A stretch of 45,358 bases of DNA. Source: Lachnospiraceae bacterium (GTDB taxonomy: Bacteria; Bacillota; Clostridia; Lachnospirales; Lachnospiraceae). The DNA is taken from the NCBI GenBank assembly GCA_022792335.1, contig JAAWAV010000031.1, forward strand, positions 1 to 45,358, written 5' to 3'. This document shows positions 25,235-33,480 of the stretch, one piece after another. The notes beneath the pieces were generated by a model. The model was not told the DNA's origin. It was given only the letters and a program-made list of their open reading frames with translations, and ran no database searches. How positions within the stretch are numbered: position 1 is the first letter of the stretch; the number at the start of each line of letters is the position of its first letter. A program made the position numbers and the translations under genes.

Positions 25235-26590
25235 ATGAACAGAGGTAGACCGGCGGTAACAGGGACCTTGTGTAAAACAGTTCGCCAATACAGCAAAGGC
25301 CCCATATCTACGGAAAACATGGAAAAGCTTCAAGAGATTGCAGAAGCTTACAGTCGAGTAAAGAACTATGTGTACGATCGCTATGGAGGGATTGGGAGTC
25401 TGTCCAAAATTTATCCAGGATATACGGTTCAGAATGAAATGACAGAAAACGGCCTGCGGGCAGAGCTTGAGATACCGTCAGTATACTTTTATCTTGCTGT
25501 ATTTGAAGCGCTGGGCGATATTAAAAGCCGGTGGACACAGACCAAGTCAAAGATTTTAAAGCTGGTTGGACAGAATAAAAATTTTACCCAAGAGGAAAAA
25601 CACTATCTCAGATTTTTATTAAGGACGAACAATGCTTTTGAAGCAGTCTTGAATCAGAAGCCGATGATACTTCCTGAAGAGATTCAGAAAAAGTATGAGG
25701 AGCTGGCGGTACAAGTAGAGGTGGAAAAACAACACCGTTATCTATGCAGACAAGTAAGAAAATATCATGCGGGCCGCTCCCATACTGGCAGAACGTCAGG
25801 TTTTTCCATTACAGAACGGGCATATCGCTATGGAGACCATGGGATTTATATATCTACAAAACAGAGCAGAAAACGTATTTTTGTACCCTTAACGGACAAT
25901 AACCAATATAAAAGCCAGCTACATATCAAACTCTGCCCAGAAAGGGCTGGTATTGAGATTTTGGTACCATTGAAAATATCTGTACGCCGTTATGAGGATT
26001 ACAGAAACGAGGTCGGCATTGCATGGGGAGTTTTTACAATGTGGACGACTCAGGAAGGCCATGTGTATGGCGGAGAACTGGGACGTTATCAGACAGAATA
26101 TGCAAATTGGATCAGGGAACAGACCATAAGCTATAACCGCAACCGGAAAAATAATGCGGGCAGAAAGAAATATTATGCAAAAAAGAGACGTCTGATAGAA
26201 CAGATGCACAGTTATATCAATCAGGAAATAAACCGGTTTTTTCAGATGGAAAAGCCAAAAACAGTCTATGCGATTAAACTGCCAGGTTTGCAGATGGGAG
26301 GAGTAAACCGGAAGATTAATCATGGAATTACGCTGTGGCAGAGAGGATATATTCGGGAACGACTGGCACAGAAATGCCGGGAGAGGTCAGTAGAGTTGAC
26401 GGAGGTTTTGGGGACAGATATCAGTAATGAATGCTGCAACTGTGGGACGACGGGCGTGAAAAAGGACGGGATGTTTACCTGTGAAGCCTGTGGATACAGA
26501 GCAGAAGAAAAAATCAATACGGCCAGGAATACGTTGAGGCGGGGGAAAGAGGGAAAAACTGTGAATCAGAGATATACGGAAAAGCGATAA
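25235..26590 (+). CDS. TnpB-like protein with inactivated RuvC site (TldR-like candidate)
   Basis: A 451-residue homologue of IS605/IS607-family TnpB, the RNA-guided nuclease ancestor of Cas12. The fold is recognisable: an N-terminal helical/WED-REC part (about 1-250), RuvC motif I at 259-270, motif II at 343-360, a zinc ribbon (Cys400, Cys403, Cys416, Cys419) and motif III at 423-432. All three catalytic acids are missing: the GIDLG aspartate is Ala263 (GIAWG), the motif II glutamate is Ile347 (YAIKL), and the DRDxNAA aspartate is Lys426 (EEKINTA). The zinc cysteines and the rest of the chain are intact, so it is not simply decayed. Nuclease-dead TnpBs (TldRs) are known to act as RNA-guided repressors. 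No TnpA is nearby. The weak start site has AGAGG before ATG. Confidence 0.85.
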   Translation: MNRGRPAVTGTLCKTVRQYSKGPISTENMEKLQEIAEAYSRVKNYVYDRYGGIGSLSKIYPGYTVQNEMTENGLRAELEIPSVYFYLAVFEALGDIKSRWTQTKSKILKLVGQNKNFTQEEKHYLRFLLRTNNAFEAVLNQKPMILPEEIQKKYEELAVQVEVEKQHRYLCRQVRKYHAGRSHTGRTSGFSITERAYRYGDHGIYISTKQSRKRIFVPLTDNNQYKSQLHIKLCPERAGIEILVPLKISVRRYEDYRNEVGIAWGVFTMWTTQEGHVYGGELGRYQTEYANWIREQTISYNRNRKNNAGRKKYYAKKRRLIEQMHSYINQEINRFFQMEKPKTVYAIKLPGLQMGGVNRKINHGITLWQRGYIRERLAQKCRERSVELTEVLGTDISNECCNCGTTGVKKDGMFTCEACGYRAEEKINTARNTLRRGKEGKTVNQRYTEKR

Positions 26591-26607
26591 ACTTTGTGCA
26601 GGCAAAG

Positions 26608-26745
26608 ATGCATGATCCGATCATCCGAACAGCGTCTTGGATAAATTTTGGCAAACAGCTAAAATTTTACTGGGAAGATATTCCTTATCTTCCATTCCAC
26701 AGACTGGGGCGCATGTTTATGATAGAAAAACAGAAACGGCATTAG
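26608..26745 (+). other. Possible remnant reading frame after the TnpB-like gene
   Basis: A 45-codon frame from ATG 26608 to TAG 26743-26745, rich in aromatic residues (TASWINFGKQLKFYWEDIPY), stays open upstream into the 3' end of the TnpB-like gene. It looks protein-like but I cannot assign it. It could be a remnant of a gene cut by insertion, or chance. No convincing ribosome site. Confidence 0.25.
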
Positions 26746-26845
26746 AAGGCGGGATAAGACCTGCGGATTGGATATGCCAAGACCCCGGGAACATGGGAAG
26801 CCATGAGGTACCGGGGAGCGAAGTGGAGATTATCCACATCGTCTT
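26738..26845 (+). ncRNA. Candidate guide RNA (omega-RNA-like) downstream of the TnpB-like gene
   Basis: Nested stems are dense here: GGCAT (26738-26742) / ATGCC (26774-26778) enclosing GCGGG (26749-26753) / CCTGC (26760-26764), then CCCCGG (26783-26788) / CCGGGG (26811-26816) enclosing CATGG (26792-26796) / CCATG (26801-26805). This is where omega RNAs lie relative to tnpB: at the 3' end, scaffold first, guide last. The following bases, 26820-26840, would be guide-like; TGGAGATTATC (26824-26834) matches the 21-nt repeats at 10 of 11 positions. A CGTCTTTT/AAAAGACG hairpin (26840-26863) follows. The remaining gap to 27108 shows no gene I can identify. Confidence 0.5.
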
Positions 26846-27108
26846 TTTATAACTGAAAAGACGACCAATATGCCTTATTTAAAAAGCTACAAGCAGCGCG
26901 CGGAAGAAAATTGGAAGCCGGACGAGGAGGTGACTTCCTGTCCGGGGTTACAAATTTTCTGCCGCATACGGCGCCAGCCGGAAAACGAGAAAAGGCGAAG
27001 CGTTTTCGAGTTAGGCGCTGCGAGAGGAAGAAATAAGGAGAACAAGTAAAAGAGGAATTTGTTAAGAAGATTTTGAATCTGAATCAATAAGAAGGGCGAA
27101 AAACAGAC

Positions 27109-29613
27109 ATGAGAAAAGCTCAGAAAAGGCAGGCGGAGAATCTGGTAAAACTGCTGGAGCAGGCGCATGAAGAAATCAAAAGGGCGATAGAACGAAGTGA
27201 TATTCTGACTGCCAGGACTTTGCTCGGAGACTGCCAGGATGGGGCGGTGGCTCTGGGAAATTTGATAGAAAAGACAGAGGGGCCAAACAGGACCATTTCT
27301 ATATTGGAAGATTACTGTGAACGAGTCTATCAGATTCATGAGGAACTTGTACAGGGAAGGGAAATCAATGGAAACCAGATTTATAAAAAGCTGCGGAAGT
27401 TTCAGATAGAGGCGGCAAACAGCATCCATAACGATATCAGAATAAAACGGGAAGCAGTTTTTCTACCCTACAAGGCGTCGATGTGGGACTCTCTGGAGAG
27501 CGTCTGGCAGGCGGCAAAGGCAGATCCGGACTGTGACACCTATGTCATACCGATCCCTTATTACGACAAAAATCCGGACGGTTCACTGGGAAAGTTTCAT
27601 TACGAGGGAGAAGAATACCCGCCTGATGTGCCGGTCGTGCCGTACAATACCTTTGATTTCGCAAACCATCGGCCGGATATGATATTTATTCATAATCCTT
27701 ATGACGAATATAACTACGTGACTACGGTCCACCCCTTTTTTTACTCGGGAAATATCAGACGATTTACAGACTGTCTGGTATACATTCCCTATTATGAGAC
27801 AGGAGGAGAACAGGCAGAGAATTTTCGTACGTTACCAGTTTACTTTACGGTTGACTATATGATTGCACAGTCAAAACAGCATATGAAACAGTTTGACGAA
27901 GAGGTTTCGGAGAAAATTCTGATACTTGGATCGCCGAAATTTGACAAAGTGATTAACTGGAACCTTACGGATCAAGAAGTTCCACAGGCATGGAAGAGAA
28001 AATTACACCATCCAGTCTTTTTTTACAATACCAGTATCACCGGGTTACTGAGAGACAGCGCCGGGACAATTGAAAAAATGAGGGCCGTATTTGAACGATT
28101 TCAGACCCTGAAAGCGACCCTTATCTGGAGGCCCCATCCTTTATTTGAGTCGACCATCCAAGCGATGCGCCCGGATATTTTAAAGAGATATCAAGAAACT
28201 ATGAAATATTTTGAAAACCTAGAAGATGGAATCCTGGATCAAACTTCGGAAGCCAGCCTTGGGATAGGGCTTTCCGATGCGTACATCGGCGAAGAGACAT
28301 CCTCCATGGTTCATTTGTTTGGCGTACTGGGAAAACCGATTTTGATATCTGACGAGAGGATTCGGGAAGATTTTACAAAAGAGGCTGGAAACGCCCGGTT
28401 TTTTGATGTTACAGAGGAAGAAAATTTTCTATGGCTTTCCGCCGGAGATCGTAACGGACTGATTCGCTATGAGAAATCTTCCGGAGCAGTCCGAATCTTT
28501 AGAATACCAGGTGAAAAACCGGATGGATACCGACTATACAACGCAATCGTTCCTTATGGCGATAGCTTATATCTGATTCCCTATAACGGGACTGAGATCG
28601 CGGTTTTTCATAAGAAAACAGAAACATTTACAAAGCTTTTATTTCAGAATCCGACCACCGCTAATTTTTCAAAGGCCTATCTGTATCAGAAAAAAATCTA
28701 TATGATTCCGGCCAGATATCCGGCGATTCTGGAGTTGAATTGTGAAACAGGTCGCATCGCCTATTTTGATGTGATGAGACCAAAATCACTGGAAGATGAC
28801 AGCGGGATGCCATTCAGTTTTAACGGGAATATGCTGGTGGGATCCACGCTTTTGATTGCGCTTGCTTTCGACGACGTGGTTTTGCAAGTCGATCTGACAA
28901 CGATGGAAATGACATATAGGGAAGTGATGGCTCCAGGTCTGGGAAAAACAAGAGGATTCTGGTGCATGGCGGGAAATGAGAAAGAAATTCTTTTGGGTTC
29001 CAATTCCGGAAAAAGGCTTTTGTACTGGAACCTGATTACCAGCGAATGCAGAACATTGGAGCCCTATCCGGAAGGATGGAGGGGCGAGGAGAAATGTTTT
29101 TTTGAGATGGCCTGCCTGAAGGATGAGGTATATGTCTTTCCGAAAACAGGAAATCAGATTTTGAAGATTTCCTTAAAATCTTTAAAAATAGAGCGATTAT
29201 CAGACTATGAGCCTGGAGATATGAACGTGAGAAAAAACAACTATTATGAATGGGCAAGCAATACTCTGTTTGCGAAATGCATCAACGATCGCATTTTATT
29301 CCAGCGGGCATATGACTTTCGAATCGGTGAGATTACGGAAAGCGGAAACATCGGGGCTTTTCCGATTGATTTATCAGAGACAATCAGAGAAAAAGACATT
29401 GCGGAAAATTTTTACAGACGGGGAAAAAATTTACCATGGGCCGCCAGAGAAACAAAGTTGTTGACCATACCGCGGTTTGTCCAGTATGTGCAGAGCGGGA
29501 TCCATGATCAGAGCAGACAGATTCAGGAATACAGCGCCATAGCGGAAAATCTGGACGGAACAGCCGGGGAAAAAATTTATCGGAGCGTATCAGGAGAATA
29601 TGGAGACCAGTAA
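27109..29613 (+). CDS. CDP-glycerol glycerophosphotransferase-like protein with C-terminal repeat domain
   Basis: Large cytoplasmic protein, 834 residues. An N-terminal helical region (about 1-110) is followed by a part resembling the TagF/TarB-type polyol-phosphate transferase fold (about 110-430): FFYNTSITGLLRD, LIWRPHPLF, and the acceptor-side signature DAYIGEETSSMVHLFGVLGKPI. From about 430 the sequence is a series of WD/kelch-like beta repeats (FLWLSAGDRNGLIRY, SLYLIPYNGTEIAVF, KIYMIPARYPAILEL), suggesting a propeller. The combination suggests a surface polymer enzyme with an added sensing or scaffold domain. It opens the glycopolymer operon; the next start overlaps its stop by 14 bp. 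Confidence 0.72.
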   Translation: MRKAQKRQAENLVKLLEQAHEEIKRAIERSDILTARTLLGDCQDGAVALGNLIEKTEGPNRTISILEDYCERVYQIHEELVQGREINGNQIYKKLRKFQIEAANSIHNDIRIKREAVFLPYKASMWDSLESVWQAAKADPDCDTYVIPIPYYDKNPDGSLGKFHYEGEEYPPDVPVVPYNTFDFANHRPDMIFIHNPYDEYNYVTTVHPFFYSGNIRRFTDCLVYIPYYETGGEQAENFRTLPVYFTVDYMIAQSKQHMKQFDEEVSEKILILGSPKFDKVINWNLTDQEVPQAWKRKLHHPVFFYNTSITGLLRDSAGTIEKMRAVFERFQTLKATLIWRPHPLFESTIQAMRPDILKRYQETMKYFENLEDGILDQTSEASLGIGLSDAYIGEETSSMVHLFGVLGKPILISDERIREDFTKEAGNARFFDVTEEENFLWLSAGDRNGLIRYEKSSGAVRIFRIPGEKPDGYRLYNAIVPYGDSLYLIPYNGTEIAVFHKKTETFTKLLFQNPTTANFSKAYLYQKKIYMIPARYPAILELNCETGRIAYFDVMRPKSLEDDSGMPFSFNGNMLVGSTLLIALAFDDVVLQVDLTTMEMTYREVMAPGLGKTRGFWCMAGNEKEILLGSNSGKRLLYWNLITSECRTLEPYPEGWRGEEKCFFEMACLKDEVYVFPKTGNQILKISLKSLKIERLSDYEPGDMNVRKNNYYEWASNTLFAKCINDRILFQRAYDFRIGEITESGNIGAFPIDLSETIREKDIAENFYRRGKNLPWAARETKLLTIPRFVQYVQSGIHDQSRQIQEYSAIAENLDGTAGEKIYRSVSGEYGDQ

Positions 29614-31195
29614 GAAGATAGAACGGGATTTGGAAGCCTATGTTTCCAATCATCCAGACGGCGAGTATGACAAAGTATTGGCAGAGGATGATCGCTATGA
29701 TATTTTTTTACATCTTTCCAGGATGCGACATTCCCTGCTTCACTGGTATAAGTTCCGGGAGCGTGCCTCCGTCCTGGAACTTGGCGGTGGGTATGGAGCG
29801 CTGACAGAATTTCTGTGCGGGGCGAACTCGGCGGTTACAACGGTTGTTCAGACGAAAGAAGAAGCGCGGATTGTAGAAAAACGGTGCAAACGGTTTGCAA
29901 ATCTGACAGTCGTCGGAAGTATGGGCAATCTGGAAAAGAATGAGAAATATGACTATGTGATTGTATCGGAAACACTGGAATTTTCCTGCCAGGGCCACAA
30001 AGGAATCAGACCTTATGTGGATACGCTTGGACACATCTTGGAATTTCTGGAAGAAGATGGAACGATGCTTCTCACAGTGGACAATCGGTATGGGCTTAAA
30101 TATTTCTGCGGGGAACGAGAGCCAATTACAGGGAAACCTTTTGCAGGGCTAAACCGTTATCCTGGAGGCAGCGAAGGATATCTGTTTAGTAGACAGGAAT
30201 TGACGGAAATACTTTCCGGAGTCCCAGGTTTAAAATACAAATTTTATTATCCATTGCCGGATTGTCGGTTTCCACAGATGATTTATACGGACGCCCATCT
30301 GCCGGGGAAAACGATAAAAGAGCGGTTGCTTTCCCCTACCAGGGACCACTCCACACTTCTCATGAGTGAAACCAGACTTTATGATGATATTGTCGCGAAC
30401 GGCGTGTTTCCTTTTTTCGCAAATTCCTTTTTGGTCGAGTGTAATTTCCATGGAAAGTTTGACGGGACGGAATATGCCGCTCTGACGACGGACAGAGGGA
30501 GACGTCATGGGTTTGTAACTCTGATTCAGGCAAATCAGGTGATAAAAAAGGCTTTGTATCCAGAAGGAAAACGTTCCGTAGAGAATCTGTTTAGAAATAT
30601 TCAGGAACTGGAAGGGCGGGGAATAGGGGTGGTTCCCCACAAGATAGACGGCCAGCGGATCCTGATGCCTAAAGTGGAACTTCCGACCCTGTCAGAGCTA
30701 TTAAAAAAGCTCATAAAGACGGATCCGAAACAATATAGAAACTGGTTTTGGCTTCTATATCAGGAGATTTTAAAGTCCTCGGAGCCAGGAGACTTTGCGC
30801 AGTCAAAATTCCGGGATTACGACAGGAAAAAAGAGCTGTGGGGCCCGATATTAAAAAAGGCGTATATTGATATGATACCAATCAATTGCTTTGTAGACGA
30901 AGGAAAAAAGAAGCTTTCTTTTTTTGATCAGGAGTTTGTGGCCTTTGACGTTCCGGCCGGTTACGTGATGTTTCGGGCTTTGAAATACACCTATCTTTTT
31001 ATGCCGTTTGCCAAAGAACTCGTACCTTTTCATGAGATGAAAAAGGAATATAAGCTGGAACCGGTATGGGACTACTACGCCAGGGAAGAGAGAGCATTTG
31101 TTGCGAAAAACAGAGATTATAAAACCTACGGCGCCTTTCACAGATGGTGTAGGAGAGAACAGAGACAGATTCTTGCGAATATAGAAAGGCTGTAA
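29600..31195 (+). CDS. SAM-dependent methyltransferase of a surface polymer locus
   Basis: Protein of 531 residues. The N-terminal class I methyltransferase fold has motif I as VLELGGGYGALTEFL (about 54-68) and DYVIVSETLEF as motif IV. The C-terminal half (about 280-531) has kinase-like features seen in proteins encoded beside LicD and teichoic genes (FVTLIQANQVIKKALYPEG, FFDQEFVAFDVP). It probably modifies the polymer or a precursor. It overlaps the upstream gene by 14 bp and is followed after 4 bp by the LicD gene, a tight operon. Confidence 0.75.
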   Translation: METSKKIERDLEAYVSNHPDGEYDKVLAEDDRYDIFLHLSRMRHSLLHWYKFRERASVLELGGGYGALTEFLCGANSAVTTVVQTKEEARIVEKRCKRFANLTVVGSMGNLEKNEKYDYVIVSETLEFSCQGHKGIRPYVDTLGHILEFLEEDGTMLLTVDNRYGLKYFCGEREPITGKPFAGLNRYPGGSEGYLFSRQELTEILSGVPGLKYKFYYPLPDCRFPQMIYTDAHLPGKTIKERLLSPTRDHSTLLMSETRLYDDIVANGVFPFFANSFLVECNFHGKFDGTEYAALTTDRGRRHGFVTLIQANQVIKKALYPEGKRSVENLFRNIQELEGRGIGVVPHKIDGQRILMPKVELPTLSELLKKLIKTDPKQYRNWFWLLYQEILKSSEPGDFAQSKFRDYDRKKELWGPILKKAYIDMIPINCFVDEGKKKLSFFDQEFVAFDVPAGYVMFRALKYTYLFMPFAKELVPFHEMKKEYKLEPVWDYYAREERAFVAKNRDYKTYGAFHRWCRREQRQILANIERL

Positions 31196-31199
31196 AAAG

Positions 31200-32192
31200 G
31201 TGAGACATTGTTCAGATGGAAACAGTGAGAAACAGGAACAGCGCTGTGGCGATATTCAGGAATATCAGAAAGAAAACCTGCGGGGCATGTTACTTGAGCT
31301 GGCTCTTGAACTGAAGCGGATATGTGAAACATATAAGTTGGCGTATTTTATGCATGCGGGAACCTTGTTGGGGGCGGTCCGTCATAAAGGTTTTATTCCC
31401 TTGGACTGCCTGGGTGAAAAAAGAGAAGCGGCATGGAAAAAACAGGCTCAATACGCCTGTATCCATTATCTGAAACATCACGATGCAAAATGGAAGTGGA
31501 TTTGCCGTCTGGGATGGTACAGGCGACAACTTTATCGGATAAAATCAAAAATTTTTTCAGACAGATATCTGGTGGATAAACTGAGATCCGCGTTTCTCAC
31601 AGAAGGGTATCTGTCAGAGTTTGAAGAGCAGAAATGGTGCGTCGCCAGCAATGAATGTATGGGAAACTACAGGCATATCGCGCTGAAACAGGAATGGTAT
31701 CAGTCTCAGGTAATGATGCAGTTTGAGGGGGAGATTTTTCCGGCCCCGGCCGGATATAAAGAGATTTTGAGTTTGTATTATGGCGACGATTATATGGAAT
31801 ATCCGCCGGAGAGGCTCAGGAAAGGGCATCATTTTCCTGTTATGAGTACAGAGATTTCTTACAAAGAGTATCTGAAGCCTTTCCGGGATATTTTTAAAAA
31901 TACAAAGGGGAAAACCATCGTCGTTTTTGGGGCTGGAGAAATGCTTCGTCATTATCTGAAACATACGAAAAGAAGCGTTCATCCTGTGTTTGTTGTGGAT
32001 AACGATCCGGGAAAATGGGGAAAGAAACAGTTTCATATCCCGGTAAAGGAGCCTGAAACAGTTCTGAAAGTACCGCCTGAACAGTTACATATGATTATCT
32101 GCAGCATCCATTATAGGGAGATTACAAAACAACTGGAGCGCATGGGAGTGAAAGAGTACTATATATATGTTCAAAATGTAAACTGGCTTTAA
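31200..32192 (+). CDS. LicD-family phosphotransferase, internally deleted
   Basis: LicD proteins transfer phosphocholine or similar groups to surface polymers. This one reads YFMHAGTLLGAVRHKGFIP (49-67), but where the family continues with the WDDDID metal-binding motif it passes directly to LDCLGEKREAAWKKQ, which resembles the segment after IDIFPLD further on. An in-frame deletion of roughly 80-100 residues seems to have removed the catalytic acids. The C-terminal LicD part (PAPAGYKEILSLYYGDDYMEYPP) and an extra domain with VFGAGEMLRHYL and VVDNDPGKWGKK remain. The start is GTG 31200. Probably inactive as a transferase. Confidence 0.72.
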   Translation: MRHCSDGNSEKQEQRCGDIQEYQKENLRGMLLELALELKRICETYKLAYFMHAGTLLGAVRHKGFIPLDCLGEKREAAWKKQAQYACIHYLKHHDAKWKWICRLGWYRRQLYRIKSKIFSDRYLVDKLRSAFLTEGYLSEFEEQKWCVASNECMGNYRHIALKQEWYQSQVMMQFEGEIFPAPAGYKEILSLYYGDDYMEYPPERLRKGHHFPVMSTEISYKEYLKPFRDIFKNTKGKTIVVFGAGEMLRHYLKHTKRSVHPVFVVDNDPGKWGKKQFHIPVKEPETVLKVPPEQLHMIICSIHYREITKQLERMGVKEYYIYVQNVNWL

Positions 32193-32202
32193 ACGGGAAG
32201 GA

Positions 32203-33480
32203 ATGGTGACTTTGGATATAAAAAAGGATGTTTTATCCTCCATGAAAAGGGTGGAATATATCAGCTTTGATATTTTTGACACACTTCTTTTTCGGATGGC
32301 GAGAGCGCCATACCAGATTTTTGATAAAACCTATGAAGAAGCTCCCGCTCTGTTTCCGGACTATATAAGCGCCTGTGAGTGGCGGGAAATCCGCGCTTAT
32401 GCAGAAAAATATGCCAGAGAAAAGAAGGGAGAACGGGAGATCACTCTGGAAGATATTTACAGAGAGCTTCCGGATATCATTCAAAACCAGAAAGAGATTC
32501 TGGAACTGGAAATTGCCACAGAAAGAAAAAATGGTTATTTAAATCCCCAGATTGTGGATCTGTTGTATGAACTGAAACGAGTTTATAGAAAGAAGATACT
32601 GCTGATTTCCGATATGTATTTGTCGGAGGAGGCGATCAGAGGGATACTGGAAGCCGCTCGCTTGGCTCTGACGGAGATCGATCATATTTATATTTCATCC
32701 GAATACGGAAACAAGAAAAGCGACGGAACGCTTTATGAGTTTGTCTGTAAAGATCTGCAGTGCGAACCGGGGAAAATTCTGCATATAGGAGATAACTGGA
32801 CTGCGGATTATTTAAACGCGAAAAAGATGGGGCTACAGGCAGTCTATTATCCTGTGATTTCGGAAGGCAGATATCGGTATCCCTATTTAGAGTATGAGCA
32901 GGAGTACTATGGAGATGTGAGCAGGGAAATTCACGCAATCCGTCTGCTTGCCGCAGAGAGCTGTTTAAAAGGGGAGGAGCGGGAATGGTTTGAGATAGGA
33001 GCGATAGTTCTCGGACCGCTTCTGACATATGCGGCAGAGTGGGTATTGGATTTAGCAGAACAAAATCATATTTCCAGGATCCATCCAATGATGCGGGAGG
33101 GATATTTTCTTGCCAGACTTTTGGAAGGTGCGGCAAAGCGAAGAGGATGGAAGGGCGCCGTCGTCCCCATGTATCTCTCAAGAAGAGCCTTATATCCGGC
33201 GCTCCTTTCCGTGGCGAAAAAGAAGGATATGGATTACCTTCTCAGTACAAGAAAAATGACGGTAGGGACAGTATTGCGCATGTTTGAAGCAGAAAAGCTG
33301 CGGTTGAAACTTCAGGAATATGAGGAGGAGACGTTACTTGCTGCAAGAGAAATATGGATAGGAGAAAAAAATGTTTATCAGATACTGGAAGAATCTTTTT
33401 CAAAGCCAGAGGTAATAGAAAATATCCGCAAGAGTCATGAACATGCAGACCGTCAGCCATATCATGATTCCTATTTTTGA
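32203..33480 (+). CDS. HAD-superfamily protein (COG5610-like), N-terminal part of a split gene
   Basis: HAD-fold protein common in polysaccharide loci. The nucleophile motif is FDIFDTLLFR (Asp23), followed by LLISDMYLS, YGNKKSDGTLYE and LHIGDNWTAD. A second domain (about 265-380) has HPMMREGYFLARLLEG and PMYLSRRALYPALL. Relatives I recall continue into a DIGxxGT-containing segment that is missing here. The frame ends at 33480 after FSKPEVIENIRKS, while related sequence resumes in another frame from 33437. The gene therefore looks broken by deletion or frameshift; this half may still fold. Confidence 0.72.
   Translation: MVTLDIKKDVLSSMKRVEYISFDIFDTLLFRMARAPYQIFDKTYEEAPALFPDYISACEWREIRAYAEKYAREKKGEREITLEDIYRELPDIIQNQKEILELEIATERKNGYLNPQIVDLLYELKRVYRKKILLISDMYLSEEAIRGILEAARLALTEIDHIYISSEYGNKKSDGTLYEFVCKDLQCEPGKILHIGDNWTADYLNAKKMGLQAVYYPVISEGRYRYPYLEYEQEYYGDVSREIHAIRLLAAESCLKGEEREWFEIGAIVLGPLLTYAAEWVLDLAEQNHISRIHPMMREGYFLARLLEGAAKRRGWKGAVVPMYLSRRALYPALLSVAKKKDMDYLLSTRKMTVGTVLRMFEAEKLRLKLQEYEEETLLAAREIWIGEKNVYQILEESFSKPEVIENIRKSHEHADRQPYHDSYF

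Noticed and set aside
25235..26590. Intact IS200/IS605 insertion sequence
   Set aside because: No TnpA transposase gene is present and the TnpB-like protein lacks its catalytic acids, so a mobile autonomous element is unlikely.
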